Source of the DNA: [Eubacterium] saphenum
Lineage (GTDB): Bacteria; Bacillota; Clostridia; Peptostreptococcales; Anaerovoracaceae
Assembly (NCBI GenBank): GCA_004555725.1
Contig: SFHC01000009.1
Location: forward strand, 18,231 to 82,230
DNA: 64,000 nt
Direction: 5' to 3'
The notes beneath the pieces were generated by a model that was not told the DNA's origin, ran no database searches, and saw nothing but the letters and a program-made list of their open reading frames with translations. A program made the translations under genes and the position numbers. Shown here piece after piece: positions 35,302-44,056 of this stretch. The stretch's first letter is position 1, and each line of letters starts with the position of its first letter.

Positions 35302-35354
35302 AAAAAAGAACCATTCAGGGACCAATGCGCTGACGCGCGGCGGTTCCTTTTTTT
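35302..35354 (+). terminator. Terminator after the radical SAM gene
   Basis: AAAAAGAACC pairs with GGTTCCTTTTT, with a small inner GCG/CGC hairpin, ending in a run of T. Confidence 0.8.
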
Positions 35355-35432
35355 ATTGAATTTCGGCTTGCTTCGTGTTACTATTTTTGACGAAATACAA
35401 GAATATCAAAATGTTATTACAGGATAATGTAC

Positions 35433-36251
35433 ATGAGAAAAATACACAAGGGAAATAATGTAACGTTTTCACAGGGGATCATCACGGCTGCGATCTGTAT
35501 GATTTCCACCAGTGCGGCTGTGCCGTTTTCAGACATGCTGCACGGGCAGAACGCGGAAACAACCGCGCTGATTCTCCGGGACGGAATCGTTCTTCTTATC
35601 GGAGCATTCTTCTATTTCAGAGGGTCGGATCCGGGAGATGATCCGCAGTGGCCGAGGGAATACGGAACGCGGAAGTGGTGGCATCTGCAGGAACTGATCC
35701 CGCTGCTGATCCTTGTCTTTTTTGGGATTAAATCGGCGTCGTCTATTGGAACACTGATTGAAAGCGAACTGCGTGTTCACAGTCCTTTTTCTGCGGAAAT
35801 CCTGCGTGCCGGGACGGGTTTCTCAGGGTTTCTCCTTGCGGCTTTGGCTTTTGTCGCTGTGGCTCCGGTGATGGAGGAGTTTGTGATACGAGGAATTCTC
35901 TTCCGGGTGCTTCGGACGAGGTGTTCATTCTTTGCATCTGCGGCGCTTTCTTCTGCGGCATGGGGAATCTGGCACGCCAGCTTGTCACAGGGAGCTGCGG
36001 CATTTCTTATCGGAATGATCCTGGCGCTTCTCTATGAAATTTACAGGAATCTCTGGATTACGATTCTGATCCATGCAGGAAATAACGCGCTGGCGCTGTA
36101 CCTGCTGAGCTATCCGATGAATACCAGTGGGTCTCATGCGCTGAACAGCGGAACAGGGCTTCTGGTGCTTGGCTGCGAAATTCTGGTTGCGGTGTATTTC
36201 TACTACAAGCTGATCAGAAATGAACCGGTGAAAGGGAGATTTTCAAGGTAA
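35433..36251 (+). CDS. CPBP family intramembrane glutamic endopeptidase
   Basis: 272 residues with about seven or eight hydrophobic segments. The catalytic CPBP/Abi motifs are visible: EExxxR in PVMEEFVIRG around residue 152, then WGIWH and HAGNN. This family includes Rce1-type proteases and bacteriocin-immunity proteins; the substrate here is unknown. The ATG at 35433 lies eight bases after AGGA; the ATG at 35427 is too close to that site. Confidence 0.88.
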   Translation: MRKIHKGNNVTFSQGIITAAICMISTSAAVPFSDMLHGQNAETTALILRDGIVLLIGAFFYFRGSDPGDDPQWPREYGTRKWWHLQELIPLLILVFFGIKSASSIGTLIESELRVHSPFSAEILRAGTGFSGFLLAALAFVAVAPVMEEFVIRGILFRVLRTRCSFFASAALSSAAWGIWHASLSQGAAAFLIGMILALLYEIYRNLWITILIHAGNNALALYLLSYPMNTSGSHALNSGTGLLVLGCEILVAVYFYYKLIRNEPVKGRFSR

Positions 36252-36341
36252 TGGCGGCATTTTCGGATTATCTGTCTGTGTTCTGCGTAATCGTGCGGAA
36301 GGGTGGTATATAGATAGGGAGTAAAGAAAGGGGCTGAGAAT

Positions 36342-36695
36342 ATGGCTTATGCTGTTCATCATATGATACCGATTATTGTTGCTGCTCTGGTAATGGCCGC
36401 GGTAGGATTCCTGACGGTGATTTTTGCCAACAAGAGCCAGAAACTGAATGAAGAGCACGGGTATGACCCGGCGTGGGACAAGAGTAAATACATGTGCGCA
36501 GGCTGCAAGTTCTTCTCCATCTGCGGCGGAGAGGCGGCGCTGAAGCCGAAGGATGAAGTGGAGTTTTCCACTCTGAAGGAGAGGGAAAAGCAGGAAGGAC
36601 GCACGATCCCGTTTACCAGCGCCGCAGAGATGTCCGCGAAGCAGGGCGCTGCCGCAGCTGCGAACCGTTATCATGAACTGAAAGACACACATTAG
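36342..36695 (+). CDS. Small membrane-anchored protein with a CxxC-x5-C motif, unknown function
   Basis: 117 residues. One N-terminal membrane segment (MIPIIVAALVMAAVGFLTVIFA, residues about 8-30) is followed by a soluble part with CAGCKFFSICGG and a charged tail rich in Lys, Glu and Ala. The ribosome site is AAGGGG. The three cysteines could bind a metal or cluster, but I recognise no family. It is a coding gene by composition and by the terminator that follows. Confidence 0.75.
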   Translation: MAYAVHHMIPIIVAALVMAAVGFLTVIFANKSQKLNEEHGYDPAWDKSKYMCAGCKFFSICGGEAALKPKDEVEFSTLKEREKQEGRTIPFTSAAEMSAKQGAAAAANRYHELKDTH

Positions 36696-36742
36696 GATTT
36701 CAGGAGCATCAGCGGATTGAAAAGATCCTGTGTGTAATTGGT

Positions 36743-36809
36743 AAAGACATAGATGGCATTTTTTCGTCTGCATATTTACAGCGAAAGAGTGTCGTCTGTG
36801 TCTTTTTTT
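36743..36809 (+). terminator. Probable terminator after the small CxxC membrane protein
   Basis: AAAGACATAGATG pairs imperfectly with CGTCTGTGTCTTT (G-T pairs), followed by a long T-run. Confidence 0.65.
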
Positions 36810-37043
36810 GCTGCCGGGAGTTTCGAAAGCCAGGAGTTGTGATTAACCGGGCGTTTTTACAACCGGGAATCAATCACCCAGTTGACGTCCGGTTTCGCAT
36901 TCTGTACATCTGTACGTCAGGGGAAATGGAAGAGTTATAACGGAAAGTCTGGAATCTGGACGAAAAGCAAGGCATAATGAATGGAAGGCAGGATGTACCG
37001 CGGATGTGATTGGATGATTGATCACACATAAATACATGTGAAA
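36810..37043. other. Noncoding gap before the his operon
   Basis: No open frame with a ribosome site and no recognisable RNA. The 678-bp gap between 36695 and 37374 also holds the terminator, the his promoter and the short repeats listed separately. No T-box sequence (AGGGTGGNACCGCG-type) is visible. Confidence 0.6.
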
Positions 37044-37085
37044 TATTTTGTCAGAGGTTGACAAAATACTTTAATGCGTTATCAT
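37044..37085 (+). promoter_or_regulatory. his operon promoter with a palindromic operator
   Basis: TATTTTGTCA (37044-37053) and TGACAAAATA (37059-37068) are perfect 10-bp inverted arms around GAGGT. The -35 TTGACA (37058-37063) lies inside the right arm and the -10 TATCAT (37080-37085) follows after 16 bp. A dimeric repressor bound here would block RNA polymerase. The regulator is not in the window. Confidence 0.7.
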
Positions 37086-37101
37086 AGTAAAGTAATAAAG
37101 T

Positions 37102-37169
37102 GCTAAAGCAAACGGATTACTGGAGCGTGTGAATTGCTAAAGCATATGGTTTACTGGAGCGTGTGAATT
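37102..37169 (+). repeat. Two tandem 34-bp repeats in the his leader
   Basis: Units at 37102-37135 and 37136-37169 share GCTAAAGCA..., then TTACTGGAGCGTGTGAATT, differing at a few bases. A third partial copy starts at 37170. They are transcribed in the hisZ leader. Role unknown. Confidence 0.85.
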
Positions 37170-37254
37170 GCTAAAACGCGTGAACTGCCAGAGTGCATAA
37201 ACGCAAATTGACGGGCCGGCCGGTTCAGCGCGGCGGATTCATGAACGCAAGCCG

Positions 37255-37310
37255 GAAGCCGGAAGCCAGGAGCCTGAAGTTTGAAGTTTGAAGGCTGAAA
37301 GCTGGGCGCG
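37255..37310 (+). repeat. Short-period degenerate repeat upstream of hisZ
   Basis: Consecutive GGAAGCC, GGAAGCC and AGGAGCC units are followed by GAAGTTT, GAAGTTT, GAAGGCT and GAAAGCT. A 7-bp period is visible through about 50 bp. No coding use seen. Confidence 0.7.
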
Positions 37311-37373
37311 GCGAGCAGTCAGAGAATGAGAGATAAACGCAGGCTGCGGAAGCAGCAACGGAGGAAAATAGTT

Positions 37374-38573
37374 TTGACAGGTGCAGGACAGACGATGGAT
37401 ATGAGAATGAGTATTGAGGAGCGTGCGCAGATGCAGCTGCATGCGCTGTACCGCAGGTACGGATATTCCCGGTATAAGATGGATAAGTTCGAGGAGTATG
37501 AACTGTATCTTCAGAACCGGGATTTTATTGATTCAGAAGATATTATTGCGTTTCGGGACGGAAACGGCCATCTGATGGCGCTGAAGCCGGATCTGACGCT
37601 GTCAATCGTTAAGAATGAGCGTCATGAGAAGGGATGCGTGCAGAAGGTGTTCTACAGTGAGAACATTTACCGTTCAGACCGTGAGACGAGAGCGCATCGC
37701 GAGATTCTCCAGACGGGTCTGGAATGTATCGGAGATCTGGATCTGTATCAGATTGCAGAAGTGACGATGCTCGCGGCGGAGAGCCTGGAGGCGGTTTCTG
37801 AGGACTATGTGCTGCAGGTTTCTCATATGGGTGTTCTGAAAGACTTGATGCGCGGAATTGAGTCCGAGCAGGCGCGGGAACAGATCACTAAATGCATCGG
37901 TGAAAAGAATCCGCATGAACTGCGCGCAGCGGCGGAAGCGGCGGAAGTTGACCCGGAAACGGTTGCAGTTCTGGAAAAGCTTGTATCCTCGTACGGATCC
38001 TGGGAAGAGGTTGAAGAGGAGCTGGAAGCAATGCCGCTGTCTGAAGACGGAAAGGCCGCTGTGGAAGAACTGAAGAGTGTATTCGACGTACTGCGCGCAG
38101 ACGGGCTTGACCAGAATGTGCGGATGGATTTTTCCATGGTAAACGATATGACGTATTACTCAGGGATCTGCTTCCAGGGGTTTGTGAACGGTGTTCCGCA
38201 CAGCGTGCTGTCCGGAGGGCAGTATGATCCGCTGATGGACCGTATGAACAAGCAGGGCGGAGCGATCGGGTTCGCGGTCTATCTGGATTATCTGGACCGC
38301 CTGTCCTCGGATAAGATCGATACAGATGTCCTGCTGCTGTACAGTGAGAACGACCGCGCCGATGATGTGTACCAGGCCGCGAGCCGGATCATTTTCCGCG
38401 GAAATTCTGTTCTCGCCGAGCGGCATGTTCCAGAAAATCTCCGTTACGGACGGATTGAATATGTCAGCAAAGAAGACCGCATTCTCCTGAGAGACGAGGT
38501 CGCGCGGGCTGAACAGGCCAAGGAAGAAGAACAGAGAATGACGAAACAGGATAGAAAGGAGGCGTCTGAATAA
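37374..38573 (+). CDS. hisZ: ATP phosphoribosyltransferase regulatory subunit
   Basis: 399 residues resembling histidyl-tRNA synthetase but without full aminoacylation motifs: YELYLQNRDFIDSEDIIAFRDGNGHLMALKPDLTLSI, ENIYRSDRETRAHREILQTGLECIG and SGGQYDPL are HisZ blocks. It forms the octameric enzyme with short HisG and carries histidine feedback control. I chose TTG at 37374, nine bases after GGAGG; an upstream ATG at 37326 lacks a site. hisG's ATG directly abuts its stop. Confidence 0.92.
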   Translation: MTGAGQTMDMRMSIEERAQMQLHALYRRYGYSRYKMDKFEEYELYLQNRDFIDSEDIIAFRDGNGHLMALKPDLTLSIVKNERHEKGCVQKVFYSENIYRSDRETRAHREILQTGLECIGDLDLYQIAEVTMLAAESLEAVSEDYVLQVSHMGVLKDLMRGIESEQAREQITKCIGEKNPHELRAAAEAAEVDPETVAVLEKLVSSYGSWEEVEEELEAMPLSEDGKAAVEELKSVFDVLRADGLDQNVRMDFSMVNDMTYYSGICFQGFVNGVPHSVLSGGQYDPLMDRMNKQGGAIGFAVYLDYLDRLSSDKIDTDVLLLYSENDRADDVYQAASRIIFRGNSVLAERHVPENLRYGRIEYVSKEDRILLRDEVARAEQAKEEEQRMTKQDRKEASE

Positions 38574-39218
38574 ATGAAGCAGATGCTGAGAGTGGCGCTT
38601 CCTAAGGGAAGACTCGGCGACCAGGTGTACAGCATGCTGGAGCGCTGCGGTTATGAGTGCCCGGAGATTAAAGAGGATACAAGAAAACTGATTTTCACCA
38701 ATCACGAGAAGGGCGTGCAGTATTTCCAGGTGAAACCGACAGATGTCGTGAAATACGTAGAACGCGGAGCCGCAGATCTGGGGATTGCGGGACGGGACAT
38801 CCTGCTGGAATATGAATCCGACGTCTATGAACTGCTGGATCTGAAAATCGGAAAGTGCAGAATGTGCGTCGCGGGTCCGGAAGGGTTCCATGAAGACACA
38901 GAAAAACGTCTGGTGGTCGCAACCAAGTTCAAAAACATCGCCGGCACATATTTTGCGGAGCAGGGGAGAGACATCGATCTGATAAAATTACACGGATCGA
39001 TTGAGCTCGCGCCGATTGTAGGCCTTTCCGATGTCATCGTGGATATTGTGGAAACCGGAAATACACTGCGTGAGAATCATTTAAAAGTGCTGGAAACGAT
39101 CATTCCGATCAGCGCCCGTCTGATTGCGAACAAGGCGTCATTCCAGTTTAAGACAAGGGAAATAGAGACTATGAGAGATGCGCTCGCCGAGCAGGTTGAG
39201 CAGAAAGACAGGGGTTAG
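38574..39218 (+). CDS. hisG: ATP phosphoribosyltransferase catalytic subunit, short form
   Basis: 214 residues, the short form that needs HisZ. It begins LRVALPKGRLGDQVYSMLE and has VKYVERGAADLGIAGRDIL and DVIVDIVETGNTLREN (the PRPP-binding loop). It catalyses the first step of histidine synthesis, joining PRPP to ATP. It starts immediately at the hisZ stop (TAAATG), indicating coupled translation. Confidence 0.97.
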   Translation: MKQMLRVALPKGRLGDQVYSMLERCGYECPEIKEDTRKLIFTNHEKGVQYFQVKPTDVVKYVERGAADLGIAGRDILLEYESDVYELLDLKIGKCRMCVAGPEGFHEDTEKRLVVATKFKNIAGTYFAEQGRDIDLIKLHGSIELAPIVGLSDVIVDIVETGNTLRENHLKVLETIIPISARLIANKASFQFKTREIETMRDALAEQVEQKDRG

Positions 39219-39222
39219 GGAA

Positions 39223-40281
39223 ATGTCATTTTTAGATCCGAGATTTTCATCATTAGAAGAATATACGCCCGGAGAGCAGCCGAAGGATACGGTGTATACT
39301 AAACTGAACACCAATGAGTCGCCGTATCCGGCTGGACCAAAGGTTGTGGAAGCACTCACCGATCCGGAAAAAGCCAGAAGACTCAGGCTTTACAGCGACC
39401 CGGACTCCGCAAAGCTGAAACTTGCGCTGGCGGAAAGATACGGCGTGACACCGCGTAATATTTTTGTCAGCAACGGTTCAGACGATATTCTGAATTTCGC
39501 GTTCTTTGCATTCGGTCATGACGGGGTAATGTTCCCGCGCACAAGCTACGGATTTTATAAGGTGTTCGGACAGCTGCACGGAAGAGACTGCGAACTGGTG
39601 CCTCTGACAGATGATTTCCGCGTCGATCCGCAGGATTACCTGAATGCCGGAAAGATGGTCGTCATCGCCAACCCGAACGCACCGACGGGAAGAACGATTT
39701 CCCTTGAAGATATCGGAAATATCTGCGCATCCAATCCGGATCATGTGGTGCTGATCGATGAGGCGTATGTGGATTTTGGAGCAGAAAGCTGCGTACCGCT
39801 TACGCAGAAGTATGAGAACCTGCTGGTCGCGCAGACGTTCAGCAAGTCGCGCTCCCTTGCCGGCGCGCGTCTTGGATACGCAATCGGTTCACAGACTGTG
39901 ATTTCTGATCTGGAGAAAATCAAGTATTCTACTAATCCGTATAATGTCAACAGTCTGACAGCGGCTGCCGGGATTGCGGCGCTGTCTGAAGAGGAGTATT
40001 ATAAGGCCAACGCAGCGAAAATCATGGAGACAAGAGCGCGCAGCACCGAGCGTTTTCAGGAACTCGGTTTCCGGGTTGTTCCTTCCCTTGCCAATTTTAT
40101 CTTTGTCAGCAGCGATAAGATTGACGGCGGAAAGCTCTATGAAGAACTGAAAAATCGGCGTGTCCTGATCCGCCACTGGAACGATCCGCTCATCGAGAAC
40201 TGGAACCGTGTGACCATCGGAACACCGGAGGAGATGGACGTCTTATTCACTGAAATCGAGAATATTCTCAAGGAGGCTTAA
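39223..40281 (+). CDS. hisC: Histidinol-phosphate aminotransferase
   Basis: 352 residues of the class II PLP aminotransferases. NGSDDILNFAFFA and NPNAPTGRTIS are substrate and cofactor blocks, IDEAYVDFG holds the PLP-contacting Asp and Tyr, and the Schiff-base Lys is in TFSKSRSLAGARLGYAIG. It converts imidazole acetol phosphate to histidinol phosphate. The ATG at 39223 lies just after the hisG stop; the longer frame from 39178 would overlap hisG. In many operons hisD sits between hisG and hisC; it is missing here. Confidence 0.95.
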   Translation: MSFLDPRFSSLEEYTPGEQPKDTVYTKLNTNESPYPAGPKVVEALTDPEKARRLRLYSDPDSAKLKLALAERYGVTPRNIFVSNGSDDILNFAFFAFGHDGVMFPRTSYGFYKVFGQLHGRDCELVPLTDDFRVDPQDYLNAGKMVVIANPNAPTGRTISLEDIGNICASNPDHVVLIDEAYVDFGAESCVPLTQKYENLLVAQTFSKSRSLAGARLGYAIGSQTVISDLEKIKYSTNPYNVNSLTAAAGIAALSEEEYYKANAAKIMETRARSTERFQELGFRVVPSLANFIFVSSDKIDGGKLYEELKNRRVLIRHWNDPLIENWNRVTIGTPEEMDVLFTEIENILKEA

Positions 40282-40283
40282 CC

Positions 40284-40874
40284 ATGACGAGATCGGCAGA
40301 GATCCGGCGCGACACCAGGGAAACCAAGATTGCGCTGAAGCTGGATATTGAGGGCGACGGAAAGGGCGTCATCGATACAGGATGCGGGTTCCTGAACCAT
40401 ATGCTGGAGCTGTTTACTCGCCACGGGAATTTCCATCTCGATGTGACCTGCGACGGCGACACAGACGTAGACTACCATCACACGACGGAAGACATCGGAA
40501 TCGCGCTCGGAGAGGCTTTTCATCAGGCGCTCGGAGAGCGGCGCGGGATTTACCGGTACGCGGACATCACCCTGCCGATGGATGAAGTACTCATGCTGTG
40601 CGCGGTGGATATTTCCGGACGGAGTTATCTGGGGTTCGATGCCGAGATGCCGCAGGCGAAAGTCGGGGATTTTGACAGCGAGCTTGTGAAAGATTTCTTT
40701 CTGGGGTTTGTGCGCAAGGCGGACGTTACGCTTCACTTCAAGGAGTTTGCAGGGGAGAACACACATCACGTCATAGAGGCGATGTTCAAGGCGTTCGGAA
40801 GGGTCATGGACAGGGCGACCGCCATCGATCCGGAGCACGCAGGAGAGATTCCGTCGACAAAAGGCATCCTCTAG
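40284..40874 (+). CDS. hisB: Imidazoleglycerol-phosphate dehydratase
   Basis: 196 residues. The paired Mn-binding motifs of the duplicated fold are visible as GCGFLNHMLELFTRHG, DYHHTTEDIGIALGEA and ENTHHVIEAMFKAFGR. Starts 2 bp after hisC. A 167-bp gap with an internal promoter follows before hisH. Confidence 0.96.
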   Translation: MTRSAEIRRDTRETKIALKLDIEGDGKGVIDTGCGFLNHMLELFTRHGNFHLDVTCDGDTDVDYHHTTEDIGIALGEAFHQALGERRGIYRYADITLPMDEVLMLCAVDISGRSYLGFDAEMPQAKVGDFDSELVKDFFLGFVRKADVTLHFKEFAGENTHHVIEAMFKAFGRVMDRATAIDPEHAGEIPSTKGIL

Positions 40875-40964
40875 CAAGGAGGTGAAAGGAAACCTGCCAG
40901 GTGAAAATCCTGTGAAGTTGTGACATCTGCACCAGATATAGAACGTGCCGATGAACCGGCGCGG

Positions 40965-40993
40965 TTGCATAAATATTATATTTTGAGTAAAAT
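40965..40993 (+). promoter_or_regulatory. Internal his operon promoter before hisH
   Basis: TTGCAT (40965-40970) and TAAAAT (40988-40993) are 17 bp apart. It could supply extra transcription of hisH-A-F-IE-K. Confidence 0.6.
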
Positions 40994-41041
40994 AAAGGGG
41001 CATGCTCGTAGATCTTTCTGCGAAGCTGCCGGGAGGTTGAG

Positions 41042-41659
41042 ATGATTGCGATTATTGATTACGGCGTAGGAAATATTTTCTCGCTGGTGCATTCATTCCG
41101 CAGAATCGGCGCGGATATCTCTCTGACGAGCGATCGGAAGGAGATTGAGTCGGCAGATAAGATTATTCTGCCGGGCGTCGGCGCGTTCGCAGACGCGGCG
41201 CAGAAGCTGAAGAAAACCGGCCTGGGGAATTTGGTGAAAGAACAGGCGGCAGAGGGAAAACCGCTGCTTGGAATCTGTCTGGGCATGCAGATGCTGTTCG
41301 AGCGCAGCATGGAATATGGAGAGCATCAGGGACTCGGTCTGATTAAAGGCGATGTCGTTTCTATGGAACCGGTCGTTCCGGAGGGATTCAAGGTCCCGCA
41401 GATCGGCTGGAATGCGCTTCATTTTCCTGAGGGACGCCCGAAGAGTGAGATATTTAAACATATCGGAGAGGGAGATTACGTTTATTTTGTTCATTCCTAT
41501 TATGGCACAAACTGTGAGGACAGTCTGATCGCTACAACGGATTACGGAGCAGAATTGACGGCTGCGGTACAGAAAGACAATGTCTATGGTCTGCAGTTCC
41601 ATCCCGAAAAGAGCGGAGATGTGGGTCTGGACATCCTCAGGGCATTCTGTGAGATGTAG
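41042..41659 (+). CDS. hisH: Imidazole glycerol phosphate synthase, glutaminase subunit
   Basis: 205 residues of the class I amidotransferase family. The nucleophile Cys is in PLLGICLGMQMLFE, the oxyanion region is LPGVGAF, and the catalytic His-x-Glu is in GLQFHPEKS. It releases ammonia from glutamine for HisF. It begins with IAIIDYGVGNIFSL after GGGAGG. Confidence 0.96.
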   Translation: MIAIIDYGVGNIFSLVHSFRRIGADISLTSDRKEIESADKIILPGVGAFADAAQKLKKTGLGNLVKEQAAEGKPLLGICLGMQMLFERSMEYGEHQGLGLIKGDVVSMEPVVPEGFKVPQIGWNALHFPEGRPKSEIFKHIGEGDYVYFVHSYYGTNCEDSLIATTDYGAELTAAVQKDNVYGLQFHPEKSGDVGLDILRAFCEM

Positions 41660-41688
41660 ACCTCAGGTTACAGGAGGTTGTTTTAGTT

Positions 41689-42411
41689 ATGAAGATCTTT
41701 CCAGCTATCGATTTGCAGGGCGGCAATGTGGTGCGTCTGCTTCGCGGGGATTACAGCAAGAAGACGGTTTACAGCGAGCATCCGCTGGACGTAGCGCAGG
41801 AGTTTCAGGACGCGGGTGCGCAGTATCTGCACGTCGTCGATCTGGACGGAGCGATTGATGGAACACAGCCTAATTTTTCTGCTGTGAAGGAAATCATTGA
41901 AGAGACAGATCTGCTCGTGGAGATCGGCGGAGGAATCCGTAATGAAGAGATCGTTACCGACTATGCATCTGTAGGTGCGCTGCGTGTCATCATCGGAACC
42001 ATGGCCGTAAAAGATCCGGAGTTTACTGCGCGCATGATCAAGAAGCACGGCGACAATGTCGCTGTCGGCATTGATATTTCCGGCGCTAACGCTGCCATTA
42101 ACGGATGGACAGAAGTGACCAAGGTGACCATCGATGAGCTGGTCAGAACACTGATTGAAGACGGCTGCCACACCATCATCACAACCGATATTTCCAAAGA
42201 CGGCGCGATGAGCGGCACCAACTTAGAACTGTATAAGAAACTGGTCGCAGATTACGGCGGCTATATTGATATTATCGCATCCGGCGGAATTTCTTCCATG
42301 AAGGATCTGGGCGCGCTGGCAGAGATCGGCGTGGACGGAGCCATTATCGGACGTGCGCTGTACACAGGCGCGCTCGATATCGGAGAAGTGATTTCCGAGT
42401 TTGAGGATTAA
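41689..42411 (+). CDS. hisA: ProFAR isomerase
   Basis: 240 residues, a TIM barrel starting KIFPAIDLQGGNVVRLLRGDY, with the catalytic Asp at residue 8 and a second Asp in ISKDGAMSGTN. GGGIRNEE and SGGISSM are the phosphate-binding loops. It isomerises ProFAR to PRFAR. Separated from hisF by a terminator-like hairpin. Confidence 0.96.
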   Translation: MKIFPAIDLQGGNVVRLLRGDYSKKTVYSEHPLDVAQEFQDAGAQYLHVVDLDGAIDGTQPNFSAVKEIIEETDLLVEIGGGIRNEEIVTDYASVGALRVIIGTMAVKDPEFTARMIKKHGDNVAVGIDISGANAAINGWTEVTKVTIDELVRTLIEDGCHTIITTDISKDGAMSGTNLELYKKLVADYGGYIDIIASGGISSMKDLGALAEIGVDGAIIGRALYTGALDIGEVISEFED

Positions 42412-42425
42412 TGCCGTGAAACAGT

Positions 42426-42470
42426 CTGCGCGGAAGATCTTGCAGGGGCGAGGTCTTCCGCGCAGTTTTA
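42426..42470 (+). terminator. Intra-operon hairpin between hisA and hisF
   Basis: CTGCGCGGAAGA pairs with TCTTCCGCGCAG around a 16-base loop, followed by TTTTATAAC. It looks like a Rho-independent terminator but lies within the his operon, so it may partially terminate or stabilise the upstream mRNA. Confidence 0.7.
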
Positions 42471-42504
42471 TAACAGGCACATAAACAGCAAAGGGGTATT
42501 TGCA

Positions 42505-43284
42505 ATGATTACAAAAAGAATTATTCCCTGCCTTGATGTCAAGGACGGGAGAGTGGTAAAGGGTGTTAATTTTAAAGACTTGTCTGACGTTTCATCGCCG
42601 GTGGAGCTTGGAAAGTATTACAGCGACCACGGCGCAGACGAGCTTGTCTTCTATGACATCACTGCGAGCGCAGAGGGACGGCAGCTGTTTACCGATATTC
42701 TCCGGGAAGTAGCATCGATGATCTTTATTCCACTGTCCGTCGGCGGCGGAATCCGCACGATCGATGATTTTGACCGTGTGTTGAAATGCGGAGCAGACAA
42801 GGTTTCTGTCAATTCCGGAGCCATCGCTAACCCGGATCTGATCCGTGAAGCCGCGGAGAAATACGGCGATCAGTGCGTCGTTCTTTCTGTAGACGCAGCG
42901 CGTTCAGACGGGCACTATACGGTATTCACCAGAGGCGGAAGAGAAGACACCGGCATGGGTGCCCTGGAATGGATCGAAAAAGGCCAGGAACTCGGCGCAG
43001 GAGAGATCGTCCTGAACAGCATTGACACAGACGGCGTCAAGCAGGGGTTTGATCTGGAGATGCTGAAGGCCGTTGAAGAAATCGCGCACGTTCCGGTCAT
43101 CGCGTCAGGCGGAGCCGGTTCCATTCAGGACTTTATTACACTGTTTAAGGAAATCCCGGATATTGACGCAGGACTCGCCGCGTCCATCTTCCACTTTGGA
43201 GAAGTCTCCATTGCGGATCTGAAAGACCAGCTGGCAGAAGCCGGCATCCCGGTCCGTCCGGTCAGACGGTCAGAATGCCGTTAG
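42505..43284 (+). CDS. hisF: Imidazole glycerol phosphate synthase, cyclase subunit
   Basis: 259 residues, a TIM barrel starting KRIIPCLDVKDGRVVKGVNF, with catalytic Asp at about 11 and the second Asp in NSIDTDGVKQGFD. SVGGGIRTIDD and ASGGAGS bind phosphate. It uses HisH-derived ammonia to form IGP and AICAR. Start ATG after AAAGGGG. Confidence 0.97.
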   Translation: MITKRIIPCLDVKDGRVVKGVNFKDLSDVSSPVELGKYYSDHGADELVFYDITASAEGRQLFTDILREVASMIFIPLSVGGGIRTIDDFDRVLKCGADKVSVNSGAIANPDLIREAAEKYGDQCVVLSVDAARSDGHYTVFTRGGREDTGMGALEWIEKGQELGAGEIVLNSIDTDGVKQGFDLEMLKAVEEIAHVPVIASGGAGSIQDFITLFKEIPDIDAGLAASIFHFGEVSIADLKDQLAEAGIPVRPVRRSECR

Positions 43285-43345
43285 AATTGCTGTGAAACTG
43301 CCGTTCGTCCGGGGACAAAAGGAAATGGGGACAAGGAGACAAAAG

Positions 43346-44047
43346 ATGGTAGCAATCGATGAATTGAAATTTGACGAAAAAGGACTGATTCCGGCAATCG
43401 TCCAGGATGCAGAGACCAGACGCGTCCTGACCCTTGCCTATATGAACCGGGAAAGTCTGAAAAGAACTCTGGAATGCGGGCAGACTGTGTTCTGGTCGCG
43501 TTCCCGGCAGGAATACTGGCATAAGGGGGAGACTTCTGGAAATTATCAGCATGTGGTAAAGATCATCGCCGACTGCGACCGCGACGCCCTTACCGTGCTG
43601 GTCAGAAAAGACGGCCCGGCCTGCCATATGGGGACAGACTCTTGCTTTGAATACCCTTTGACGGATGTAAAGGAAGAAGAGGACCGGCTGACAGAAAAGA
43701 AAGCCGTGACGCTTCAGTCGCTGTATGAACTTCTGGAAGAGCGGAAAATGACACGCCCGGAAGGAAGTTATACGTCTTATCTGTTTGATGAGGGCATCGA
43801 TAAAATTCTGAAGAAAGTGGGCGAGGAAGCTGCAGAAGTCATCATTGCAGCCAAATCAGGAGACCGCGGAGAGACGGTGTATGAAACCGCAGACCTGACT
43901 TACCATGTTATGGTCATGCTCGCGCAGATGGGTATTCCGCTGTCCGATGTGCTGGATGAGATGGCAAGACGCCGGGTGATCGACCGGAAGGAAAAGCAGA
44001 AATATGCGAGTGCTCCGGTCAGTGATCCGGAAGGGCTGCAGGAGTAG
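43346..44047 (+). CDS. hisIE: Bifunctional phosphoribosyl-AMP cyclohydrolase / phosphoribosyl-ATP pyrophosphatase
   Basis: 233 residues. The HisI half has VLTLAYMNRESL, FWSRSRQEYWHKGETSGN and metal-binding DCDRDAL...GPACHMGTDSCF. The HisE half (residues about 120-215) has SYTSYLFDEGIDKILKKVGEEAAEVIIAAK. It performs steps two and three of the pathway. The ATG at 43346 follows AAGGAG; in-frame ATGs at 43292 and 43325 are upstream alternatives. Confidence 0.94.
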   Translation: MVAIDELKFDEKGLIPAIVQDAETRRVLTLAYMNRESLKRTLECGQTVFWSRSRQEYWHKGETSGNYQHVVKIIADCDRDALTVLVRKDGPACHMGTDSCFEYPLTDVKEEEDRLTEKKAVTLQSLYELLEERKMTRPEGSYTSYLFDEGIDKILKKVGEEAAEVIIAAKSGDRGETVYETADLTYHVMVMLAQMGIPLSDVLDEMARRRVIDRKEKQKYASAPVSDPEGLQE

Positions 44048-44056
44048 GAGGCTTCT

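Noticed and set aside
36696..37373. T-box riboswitch controlling histidine genes
   Set aside because: No T-box core sequence or specifier-loop layout is visible. A promoter with a palindromic operator is present instead.
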